Source: Anabaena lutea FACHB-196
Lineage (GTDB): Bacteria > Cyanobacteriota > Cyanobacteriia > Cyanobacteriales > Nostocaceae
DNA length: 64,000 nt
Direction: 5' to 3'
Assembly: GCF_014698305.1 (NCBI RefSeq)
Contig: NZ_JACJST010000006.1
Span: 62,001 to 126,000 of the forward strand
Positions within the stretch are counted from its first letter, which is position 1. Each line of letters starts with the position of its first letter. The position numbers and the translations under genes were made by a program. The notes below the pieces were generated by a model. It saw only the letters and a program-made list of their open reading frames with translations, was not told the origin of the DNA and did no database searches. Shown here piece by piece: positions 7,142 through 14,393 of this stretch.

Positions 7142-8767
7142 TTAAACAGTTACGAGTTCTTTCGTTTTTGTCTCCTGAATAGGTGCAGTTTTCACCCAGA
7201 CTTGATCTAAACCACCACTAATTAAATGATGTTGCTGATTAGTATCCTGTTGTGGGTAATCTAAATGTTTGTGCATTCCGCGAGTTTCTTTCCGTTCCAA
7301 GGCACTGCTGTACATCCATCTAGCTGTAGCTACCATTCCCGCAGCTTCCCTTGTGCGGACAATATTGCTATTATCTGCAACTTGGCTATTGCGAATTTCA
7401 TGCCAGAGAGAATTTAATCTTTGCAATGATTCCGTTAAAGTTTGTTCATTACGGAAATAGTTGCGATCGCATGGGAATACTTCTGCTTGAGTAGCTGTGA
7501 TGATGTCTTCACTGTGAATTTGCTTCTGGCTACCAGAGATAAATCCTACACCACCTACAGCTTGAACTGGTCTTTTGTTGGCTTGCACACCTAAATCACG
7601 GGAGTATGTAGCCGCAGATTGTCCTGCCCAGTAGCCTGAAGATAGCGCCCAAGCTGCATTATGACTACCACCACCGGTAAAGCCACCACAGATTAATTCC
7701 CTGGTGGCTGCATCACCTGCGGCATAAAGTCCACGGACTGAAGTAGCACAAGTATAATCAGTAATTCTGATGCCACCTGTACCCCGCACAGTTCCCTCTA
7801 AACGCAGAGTGACAGGGAAACGTTGAGTAAAGGGATCAATACCTGCACGGTCAAAAGGTAGGAAGAAATTGGGTTGAGATAAACGCATTGTCACCCGCAT
7901 TTCTGCTGAAGCTTTGTCTATAATGGCGTAAACTGGCTGAGTTAGCAAAGTTTCGGCAATGACAGAACGCCCTTTTTGTGAACCCGCACCGGGGATAGGT
8001 GTACCATCTTCATAGGTGAAAGTTGCCCAATTATAGAATAAGGTTTTAGTTACAGAAGAAAAAGCAGGTGCGATGCCATAGGCGTTGGAAAATTCCATTC
8101 CTGACATATCTGCACCGGCTTCTGCTGCCATCAGGTATCCATCCCCTGTTAGCACATTGCAACCCAAGGCTTTACTCAAGAAAGCACAGCCTCCGGTAGC
8201 AATGATCACTGAATGCGATCGCACAACCCACTTTTCACCAGTCTGACGGTTAACTCCAGTTGCCCCAGCTACAGCACCTTCGGCATCTACCAATAGCTGC
8301 AAAGCCGGACTGTGATCTAAAATTTTCACCCCTGCCCGTTTTATTTGCGATCGCATCAAACGCATATATTCTGGACCTTGGAGACTGCGCCGATAGGGTC
8401 TACCATCTTCATCCGTAGGAAAGGGATAACCCCAGTCAGCTAGTTGGTTGACGTTTGCATAAGTTTGATCTAGTACCCGTTGCATCCAATCACGGCTAGA
8501 TAAAAATCCTCCTAAAGCCTCCCTAGAAGCCATTGCTGCTTCTCGACTGTCGGGTTCGGGCGGAACATACCACACACCGTTACCCGATGCGGCTGCACAG
8601 CCACTTGTACCGCAATAGCCTTTATCTACTAAAACCACTTTTGCACCAGCATTAGCAGCACTCCAAGCTGACCAAGTTCCAGCAGGGCCACCACCAATTA
8701 CTAATACATCAGCGAATAAGGTTTGATCAACATCGCTATCTTGCGAGAATAATTGTTTTTGAGTCAT
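7142..8767 (-). CDS. FAD-dependent oxidoreductase of the succinate dehydrogenase/fumarate reductase flavoprotein family, AprA-like
   Basis: A 541-residue flavoprotein. FAD binding is shown by VIGGGPAGTWSAWSA near the start, the acidic VVLVDKG strand end, ATGGCAFLSKALG in the middle, and the C-terminal GLYAAGDAA and CGGFTGGGSHNAAWAL blocks. A RGMHKHLDYP segment near the C-terminus matches the SdhA/AprA tail. The family oxidises or reduces succinate, fumarate, aspartate or APS/sulfite; the dicarboxylate Arg/His set is not evident, so succinate is unlikely. The start is the ATG at 8765-8767, preceded by an AGAGGA site. The frame stays open further upstream, but that part runs through the repeat at 8809-8929 and is rejected. 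The adjoining two-cluster ferredoxin suggests an AprAB-like complex, perhaps handling sulfite from sulfonates (inference). Confidence 0.85.
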   Translation of the reverse strand: MTQKQLFSQDSDVDQTLFADVLVIGGGPAGTWSAWSAANAGAKVVLVDKGYCGTSGCAAASGNGVWYVPPEPDSREAAMASREALGGFLSSRDWMQRVLDQTYANVNQLADWGYPFPTDEDGRPYRRSLQGPEYMRLMRSQIKRAGVKILDHSPALQLLVDAEGAVAGATGVNRQTGEKWVVRSHSVIIATGGCAFLSKALGCNVLTGDGYLMAAEAGADMSGMEFSNAYGIAPAFSSVTKTLFYNWATFTYEDGTPIPGAGSQKGRSVIAETLLTQPVYAIIDKASAEMRVTMRLSQPNFFLPFDRAGIDPFTQRFPVTLRLEGTVRGTGGIRITDYTCATSVRGLYAAGDAATRELICGGFTGGGSHNAAWALSSGYWAGQSAATYSRDLGVQANKRPVQAVGGVGFISGSQKQIHSEDIITATQAEVFPCDRNYFRNEQTLTESLQRLNSLWHEIRNSQVADNSNIVRTREAAGMVATARWMYSSALERKETRGMHKHLDYPQQDTNQQHHLISGGLDQVWVKTAPIQETKTKELVTV

Positions 8768-8808
8768 GTAAATTCCTCTTTTTTGTAACATTAATTTATT
8801 GAAAAATC

Positions 8809-8929
8809 GTAGGTTGGGGAGCCACCGTTGTGGACGGGTTTCCCGGCTTGAAACGAGTGGCGTTTGACGTAAGGAAACCCAACAAAATTCTGAAAATGTT
8901 GGGTTGCGCTGTCGCTTAACCCAACCTAC
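8809..8929. repeat. REP/MITE-like element, second copy
   Basis: Starts GTAGGTTGGGGA and ends AACCCAACCTAC, with an inner GTTGGGTTGCGCTGTCGC segment matching, on the other strand, the start of the copy at 3074-3217. It is 121 bp long and fills most of the gap between the SDR and flavoprotein genes. It accounts for the false N-terminal extension of the flavoprotein frame. Confidence 0.75.
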
Positions 8930-8936
8930 CAATAAC

Positions 8937-9737
8937 TTAGACTCCCGGTGTACTGCCACCATCAACTAGAATTTCTGCACCAGTAATAGAAGCAGCTAAA
9001 TCAGAAACTAAAAATAATGCTAAAGCTGCTATTTCTTCAGGTTTGACGATTTTTCCTAAAGGTATTGATTTCACTGCTTGGGCTTTATATTCATCCACAG
9101 TAATCCCCAAACTTTGAGCATTTTGTTCTGCTAAAGTTTTCGCCCTTTCTGTGTCTGTTAAACCTGGAGAAATGGCATTAATTCTAATATTATCTTGGGC
9201 TAATTCTTTAGAAATACCCCGTGTAAAGTTGAGCAATGCAGCATTTGTAGTTCCTCCTGGTAGGAAATTAGGACGGGGTGTCCGTCCAGCACCACCAATA
9301 ATGTTAACAATACGTCCATCCCTCTGACTTTTTAAATAGGGGACAACGGCTCTAACTAATCGAATGTAACCCAAAAGTTTTAAATTCCAAGCATCTAAAA
9401 ATGCTTCATCACTCAATTCTAAAAATGACCCAGCACGGGCTGAACCAGCATTATTAATTAAGATATCAATTTTTCCAAATTGTTCTAAGGTTGTAGAAAC
9501 AACTTTTTCAATATCTTCTGCTTTGGTTAAGTCAGCACTAATGCCAATAATTTTAGCATTGGCATTATCTAAAGATTGGATATCAATTACTGCTTGCTCA
9601 ATTCTTTCTTGGTTACGAGCAGCAATAACGACATTCACACCTTCACTATATAAAGCTTTGGCGGTAGCTAACCCAATTCCGGCACTACCACCTGTGACAA
9701 TTACTGTTTTACCTGATAGATTGAGTTCTAAACTCAT
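8937..9737 (-). CDS. Short-chain dehydrogenase/reductase fold protein with atypical active site
   Basis: A 266-residue Rossmann protein of the SDR family. The cofactor motif TGGSAGIG is at residues 16-23, and NNAGSA near residue 90 and the C-terminal ITGAEILVDGG are also standard. The catalytic Ser-Tyr-Lys set is not: where classical members read NISS and YxxxK, this protein reads NIIGG and PGGTTNAALLNF, placing Gly at the Tyr position and Asn at the Lys position. It may belong to an unusual SDR subgroup with a different mechanism, or bind cofactor without classical catalysis. It sits upstream of the AprAB-like pair in the minus-strand run, 169 bp from the flavoprotein start. The substrate is unknown. 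Confidence 0.83.
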   Translation of the reverse strand: MSLELNLSGKTVIVTGGSAGIGLATAKALYSEGVNVVIAARNQERIEQAVIDIQSLDNANAKIIGISADLTKAEDIEKVVSTTLEQFGKIDILINNAGSARAGSFLELSDEAFLDAWNLKLLGYIRLVRAVVPYLKSQRDGRIVNIIGGAGRTPRPNFLPGGTTNAALLNFTRGISKELAQDNIRINAISPGLTDTERAKTLAEQNAQSLGITVDEYKAQAVKSIPLGKIVKPEEIAALALFLVSDLAASITGAEILVDGGSTPGV

Positions 9738-9884
9738 AACAGTTGCACCCGATAAATTTACACAAGGGATTCGTTAATGTATTTCGCGCAATCTCCGTTA
9801 GGAGATCCCGCAGGGTAGAGGCAAAGGAGCAAAGACGTAAAGTTTTAGATTTTGAAATTTTCTTGATGTGACAAAGCCTAAAAT

Positions 9885-10325
9885 TTAATTTTGTCTAGCG
9901 GCAAACTTTTCTAACAGGAATTGTTTGAGGTGTGGTTGCTCTAAATTAATGCCTAATTCATTAGCTTTTTGAGCAATTTCTTCATAAGTTAAACCTGCTT
10001 GAATTGCTTCTGCAATTAAGGCTATTCCTCCCGCTCTTGCACCACCAGCACAGTGAATTAAAATTGGTTTAGGTAAATTATCAATTTCTTGAATTGCTGC
10101 TGTTGTTAATTCTTGATTTGGTTCTTTAGGATTTAATGGAACATTTGCATATTCCAATCCCACAATTTCTGCTTGTTGCTGTTCATCAGCAAAAAAACCA
10201 TTTTCATCAGGATCACGTAAATTCAAAATTGATTTAAAACCCTCAATTGCTAATTCTCGTAATTCCTCAGAAGAAATTTGTCCAGCAACGCTCAAGTCAT
10301 CGTTAACCTTTTTAAAATCAGTCAT
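9885..10325 (-). CDS. DUF442/beta-lactamase hydrolase-like phosphatase-fold protein
   Basis: A 146-residue protein resembling the dual-specificity phosphatase-like DUF442 (BLH) family. The phosphate loop is IHCAGGARAGG, a Cys-x4-Arg loop as in that family rather than the Cys-x5-Arg of classical tyrosine phosphatases. The start FKKVNDDLSVAGQISSEEL fits the family's N-terminal strand. Relatives are often fused or linked to persulfide dioxygenases and to sulfide detoxification, which suits this sulfur-rich neighbourhood. It lies 22 bp after the glutathione transferase gene, so the two are probably cotranscribed. Whether it acts on phosphate esters or is a sulfur-handling cysteine protein is not known. 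Confidence 0.75.
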   Translation of the reverse strand: MTDFKKVNDDLSVAGQISSEELRELAIEGFKSILNLRDPDENGFFADEQQQAEIVGLEYANVPLNPKEPNQELTTAAIQEIDNLPKPILIHCAGGARAGGIALIAEAIQAGLTYEEIAQKANELGINLEQPHLKQFLLEKFAARQN

Positions 10326-10347
10326 TTTGATTCCTCTTTGGATGAAA

Positions 10348-11559
10348 TTAATAAATAGATGCTAAAACTTTATCTGCGGCGGCTCGCAATGCAGTAGCAG
10401 CACCAGCACTCATATCTCGTGGCGCACAAATTCTATTTCTTACATAAGCCAGTGTAATAGCCCCACTAGCAGCGATAATAGGATCTATACTTTCTTTCCC
10501 TCCAGTTCTGCCACCTGGTAATAGTTCGTTATTACCATTAATAAGATAATCAGCTAATAATCGCAGGTGAAAATCAACAGAGTCCTTAATTATTGAGATA
10601 TCACCTAAAGATTGAACTCCAGAATTTTTGAGAATATCGCTAATAGCAACTTCTCGATTATCACTTAATCTTTCAGCCGCTTCTGCCCGATATTCAATAA
10701 ATTCAGCATCAGCTAAATCTAAAGGTAAGGGATTGCCAATAGGTTCTATGCCAAATCTCCGCCGTAAAAGTAAATTATTAGTAATATTGTCTGATTTAAC
10801 TCTGTTGTAAGCAGGACGTTTTTTAAGTGCTGCAAACCAAACATTAATGAGAGGAAAACGAGGATTTCCTTTGATGTGATATCCTTTATATACTGGTAAA
10901 TTAGCCGCCAATCTATCTAAATGGGGACTATACATAATATCTACCAGGCTAAATGTTGATAAAAAATAGGGTTTTGGATATTTACCTAAATTTTTCTCAA
11001 TTTCATCTAATTTAGCTTCAAATTCTGCCTGTAAGTTTGCTAATTCTTTGGCATCTTCTGGAGGTTGTCTCAAGAATCTATAGGCAATATCTCGAAACCC
11101 ATTAGTTTCTGCATCTTCAACCCATTGTCTAGCGATCGCATTTTCTTCTGGATTTTCAGGTAACAACGTTTCCCCAAAGTTTTCTTCCAATTCTAAAAGA
11201 ATGTCTTTGGATTCATAAACGAATTTGCCCTCAATATATGCTGCGGGAACAAGGGTTGTGGGAACTAATTCGGTATACCATTTAGGTTTGTTACTCAAAT
11301 CAATAAATTCTGTCTCAAAGGGGATTTCTTTTTCTTCTAAAGCGAACCAAACCCGTTCGCAGAAAGGACACCAAGAGTTACTATCACGATATAGTAATAC
11401 TGGTGGTTTTTGATCAGGAGATAGTTTATGTAAACTACTAGGAATAGGAGCCGTAGAAGGAGCTTGTCCTGGTCTTTTAACTCGACGAGCAGGGGTATTT
11501 TGTCGAGCAGTTTCTAACAGTTGTTCCCAGCTGGATATGGTAGTGCTTGCAATGGCCAT
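10348..11559 (-). CDS. Glutathione S-transferase-like protein with CPFC motif and long C-terminal extension
   Basis: A 403-residue protein. Residues about 52-130 form a thioredoxin-fold GST N-terminal domain with the active motif SWCPFCERVW and the cis-Pro segment TTLVPAAYIEG followed by YESKDILLEL. A GST all-alpha domain follows (about 140-265). The last 130 or so residues are beyond the usual GST length of 210 to 240. A CPFC site points to a Cys-type GST (omega, lambda or DHAR-like) acting in deglutathionylation or thiol reduction rather than simple conjugation. It starts 3 bp after the methyltransferase stop and is followed by the DUF442 gene, so the three look like one transcription unit. 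Inferred role: processing glutathionylated sulfur or thiol compounds. Confidence 0.82.
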   Translation of the reverse strand: MAIASTTISSWEQLLETARQNTPARRVKRPGQAPSTAPIPSSLHKLSPDQKPPVLLYRDSNSWCPFCERVWFALEEKEIPFETEFIDLSNKPKWYTELVPTTLVPAAYIEGKFVYESKDILLELEENFGETLLPENPEENAIARQWVEDAETNGFRDIAYRFLRQPPEDAKELANLQAEFEAKLDEIEKNLGKYPKPYFLSTFSLVDIMYSPHLDRLAANLPVYKGYHIKGNPRFPLINVWFAALKKRPAYNRVKSDNITNNLLLRRRFGIEPIGNPLPLDLADAEFIEYRAEAAERLSDNREVAISDILKNSGVQSLGDISIIKDSVDFHLRLLADYLINGNNELLPGGRTGGKESIDPIIAASGAITLAYVRNRICAPRDMSAGAATALRAAADKVLASIY

Positions 11560-11562
11560 TTC

Positions 11563-12219
11563 TTACCTTGCCTTATTTGGAACGCCAGAAAATACAAATA
11601 GTTTTTCTTCTTTGGGTGTAGGTAGATTTTCGCCTAAATAACGATGAATCCCCACTCCCATATCTCCTGTTGCTGTGATTTTAAAGTTAATTTCTTCAAA
11701 TCCAAAATCGCGGAAGTATTTACGCACGGTTTCTGAATAAGCAATACCGTTAGAATGTCCGCGAGTCCAGAGAACAAAAGCACCTTTTTTACTTAAAAAA
11801 CTCAAGTTCCCTAATAAACGATTGAGTTCATTTTCATCAGCTAAATTGCCAAAAATACCACAGACAATGACAATATCTGCTGGTACTGCTCCTACATAGT
11901 TATCAGCAGCAGTTGCATCACCGTTGATAAACTCAATTTGCTTTGTTAAACCCAATGATTCTATAGTTGCACGTCCACGTTCAACTAACTGGGGATTGAT
12001 TTCAACTAATCTCGCAGATACATCTTTAGCACGAGGATGATTTGCTAAAGTTCCTAATAAATCTCGTCCATCACCAGCGCAAGCACTAACTACACGAATA
12101 GCTCCTGTTGGTGAATTATCTAAACTATAGGAAATATATTCCCGTACAATTTCTAGACGCTGCTGCAATTTTGGTTCGCTATTGTAAAGATCGTGCCATT
12201 CTAACCAATCTTTTGGCAT
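11563..12219 (-). CDS. Class I SAM-dependent methyltransferase
   Basis: A 218-residue protein with the Rossmann-like methyltransferase core. Motif I reads VVSACAGDGRDLL near residue 43, the acidic end of strand 2 is ARLVEINPQL, motif II FINGDATAADNY, and VPADIVIVCGIFGN provides the next strand. The N-terminal WLEWHDLYNSEPKLQQRL resembles a group of small putative methyltransferases of unknown substrate in cyanobacteria and actinobacteria. It is first in the minus-strand run and only 3 bp from the glutathione transferase gene. No substrate-specific motif is recognised. Confidence 0.8.
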   Translation of the reverse strand: MPKDWLEWHDLYNSEPKLQQRLEIVREYISYSLDNSPTGAIRVVSACAGDGRDLLGTLANHPRAKDVSARLVEINPQLVERGRATIESLGLTKQIEFINGDATAADNYVGAVPADIVIVCGIFGNLADENELNRLLGNLSFLSKKGAFVLWTRGHSNGIAYSETVRKYFRDFGFEEINFKITATGDMGVGIHRYLGENLPTPKEEKLFVFSGVPNKAR

Positions 12220-12438
12220 AAAAAAAGATTCCCGATTGCTAAAAACTCAGATTTTGGAGAGTGTTTTTCATCACTCTATCGTTAAAGTACTGTAAGTCTA
12301 TCAAAAAACCGTAGTTTAGGGATAAATACAGAGTAACATATCAATTCACAGAAAATCAAGTAGTTAAATAATTGGCTATTTAGGTATTAAAAAGGGTGTG
12401 GGGTGTAGGGTGTAGGAGTCCTATATTAACCCCTCAAT

Positions 12439-12816
12439 TTATTTATGGGCATTACCTCCTGCCTCCTTAATAACTTGCGCTAAGTCTACATTTCCACCAC
12501 TGATAATTACGCCAATTCTCGCTGCTGGTGCTTTAACGACACCTTCTAATAATGCTGCTGCGGCTATGACTCCGGTGGGTTCAACAACGATTTTTAACCG
12601 TTCCCAAATAAAGAACATGGTACGAATGATAGCCGTTTCCGATACAGTCACCATATCATCTACGTATTGTAAGACTAGGGGAAAGGTGATTTTACCTAAA
12701 CTGGGAGTCCTAACACCATCAGCAATGGTCTTAGGATTATGGACAGTTTGCAGGGTTTTGGTGTAAAAAGAGCGAGTAGCATCATCAGTTATAGTAACAG
12801 AATCAGATAATAACAT
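12439..12816 (-). pseudogene. 3' remnant of a threonine dehydratase/serine racemase-type gene
   Basis: The 125 codons match only the C-terminal third of PLP fold-type II threonine dehydratases: NPKTIADGVRTPSLGK, FPLVLQYVDDMVTVSE, FFIWERLKIVVEPTG and VIISGGNVDLAQV. The N-terminal part with the PLP lysine and the Gly-rich phosphate loop is absent, and only 81 bp separate the fragment from the upstream aldo/keto reductase gene. A catalytically active enzyme is therefore impossible from this fragment. It is read as a deletion remnant. The surviving frame has no stops, so the deletion may be recent, or a short product may still be made. Confidence 0.82.
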
Positions 12817-12835
12817 TATTTTTTATAAAGTAAAT

Positions 12836-12865
12836 CTCACCACCACTAATATTAAGTGAGGTGAG
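12836..12865 (-). terminator. Hairpin downstream of the aldo/keto reductase
   Basis: CTCACCACCAC (12836-12846) pairs with GTGAGGTGAG (12856-12865) with one bulge. It lies just after the stop of the minus-strand aldo/keto reductase and is followed on that strand by an AT-rich stretch without a strong T run. It is a possible terminator. Confidence 0.4.
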
Positions 12866-12897
12866 AATCTCGCTTTGTATTTTTTTACAAACCTCGG

Positions 12898-13938
12898 TTA
12901 AGGTGCTGGATTAGGAAAACGAGTATGAATTGCATCTATTTCTGCGAAAATCTCTTTATCCAAAACCACATTGACACTATCTATATTTTCCTGCAATTGT
13001 GCCAAACTTGTTGCCCCAATAATTGTGCTTTTCACAAACCAGCGACTCTTGACAAATGCGATCGCTAATTGAGCAGGTGAGAGGTTATACTTTTTAGCAA
13101 GTTCAGTATAAGCCTTAACCGCTTCTTGGACATTGGGCTTTAAATAGCGTTGTCCAAAACCTGGAAACAGAGATATTCTCGTATTTTCTAATTGTTGATT
13201 TTCGATATACTTACCAGTTAAAAACCCAAAACCCAGGGGACTATAAGCCAATAAACCCACATCTGTATAACGAGAAACTTCAGCTAAACCTGATTCAAAA
13301 TTACGATTGAGTAAATTGTAAGCATTTTGAGTTGTCAAAACTTTAGGTAATCCCAAATCATTAGCAATGCGAACAAACTCACTTACCCCCCAAGGAGTTT
13401 CATTGCTTAAACCCAAATAGCGAATCTTTCCCGCTTTAATCACATCAGCAAATGCCTGTAACTGTTCCGCAATAGGAACAGTTTCCCTTTCTAATTCTGG
13501 ATTATAACTTGTCTGTCCAAATGTAGGAACATAACGATCAGGCCAATGGATTTGATACAAGTCTATATAATCAGTTTGTAATCTCTGCAAACTATCATTT
13601 ACCGCCTGTGTAATATTATCACGGTCAACTTTATTATTTCCACCTCTCAACCAAGAAAAAGGACGACCAGGACCTGCAATTTTAGTAGCAACTATCAGTT
13701 GATCTCGTTGCTGTTTCTTTAACCATTCCCCAATATAAGCCTCAGTCTTTCCTTGGGTTTCCCCGCGAGGGGGGACTGGATACATTTCCGCCGCATCTAG
13801 GAAATTTATCCCTTGAGAAACAGCATAGTCAAGTTGTTGATGCGCCTCCTCAATAGTATTTTGATGTCCATAGGTCATCGTTCCCAAGCAAATTTCTGAA
13901 ACCTTGAGGTCGCTTGCAGCAAGTTGGTTGTATTTCAT
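12898..13938 (-). CDS. Aldo/keto reductase, Tas-like
   Basis: A 346-residue NADP-dependent oxidoreductase of the (beta/alpha)8 aldo/keto reductase family. The catalytic tetrad is visible in order: Asp and Tyr in NFLDAAEMYPV, Lys in IVATKIAGPGRP, and His in YQIHWPDRYVPTFG. GLSNETPWGVSEF and the C-terminal IIGATSLAQLQENID cofactor segment match the E. coli Tas/YajO-type group. The physiological substrate is unknown. It is transcribed away from the porin gene, with 455 bp between them, and is separated from the remnant gene downstream by a hairpin. Confidence 0.88.
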   Translation of the reverse strand: MKYNQLAASDLKVSEICLGTMTYGHQNTIEEAHQQLDYAVSQGINFLDAAEMYPVPPRGETQGKTEAYIGEWLKKQQRDQLIVATKIAGPGRPFSWLRGGNNKVDRDNITQAVNDSLQRLQTDYIDLYQIHWPDRYVPTFGQTSYNPELERETVPIAEQLQAFADVIKAGKIRYLGLSNETPWGVSEFVRIANDLGLPKVLTTQNAYNLLNRNFESGLAEVSRYTDVGLLAYSPLGFGFLTGKYIENQQLENTRISLFPGFGQRYLKPNVQEAVKAYTELAKKYNLSPAQLAIAFVKSRWFVKSTIIGATSLAQLQENIDSVNVVLDKEIFAEIDAIHTRFPNPAP

Positions 13939-14393
13939 AATGTTTGAATAATGCTCCTTAATTACATTTTGCTACAAAAACTAAAAATATGGCTATTTTC
14001 CACAACTACGCTAAATCTACTGACTTGTAGTAGTTAATAGTTTAACACGTATACTATCATACCCAAACGAGATAGACAACCCTTTGTAGCAATTAATTTA
14101 AAATTATAAAAAATGTATCCATCAATACTCAAATTTTATTTTTTTTATGAAATAGTGCTATTTATCAGCTATTAACTACGGTAACTCGATCAAATTACCG
14201 TATATTATTTTAATACATGAGGTAACTGTCTCGCTACTATAGGCTTTCATGTCATTAAGAATAAAAAACTAACCTAGATAGACCTACGAGAAAGTTCTAT
14301 TTGAGAAGTTGCATTTTTTTCTGTAATTCAATGTGACATTCTATGTAATTTCGTGTCGGCTCTAATTCTGTGTGTGTGGGGTTATCAATCAAA
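13939..14393. other. Divergent intergenic region, 455 bp
   Basis: Lies between the minus-strand aldo/keto reductase and the plus-strand porin. It contains an 8-bp inverted repeat with 10-bp spacer (14177-14202) and an AT-rich stretch with TATACTATCATACCC near 14050. No coding frame is supported. Confidence 0.6.
14177..14202. promoter_or_regulatory. Inverted repeat TACGGTAA-N10-TTACCGTA, candidate operator
   Basis: Perfect 8-bp arms with a 10-bp spacer, 192 bp before the porin ATG and 239 bp before the aldo/keto reductase start. The size and symmetry fit a dimeric regulator site, but the factor is not identified. The half-site TTACCGTA also occurs about 16 bp upstream of the carbonic anhydrase ATG. 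Confidence 0.5.
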
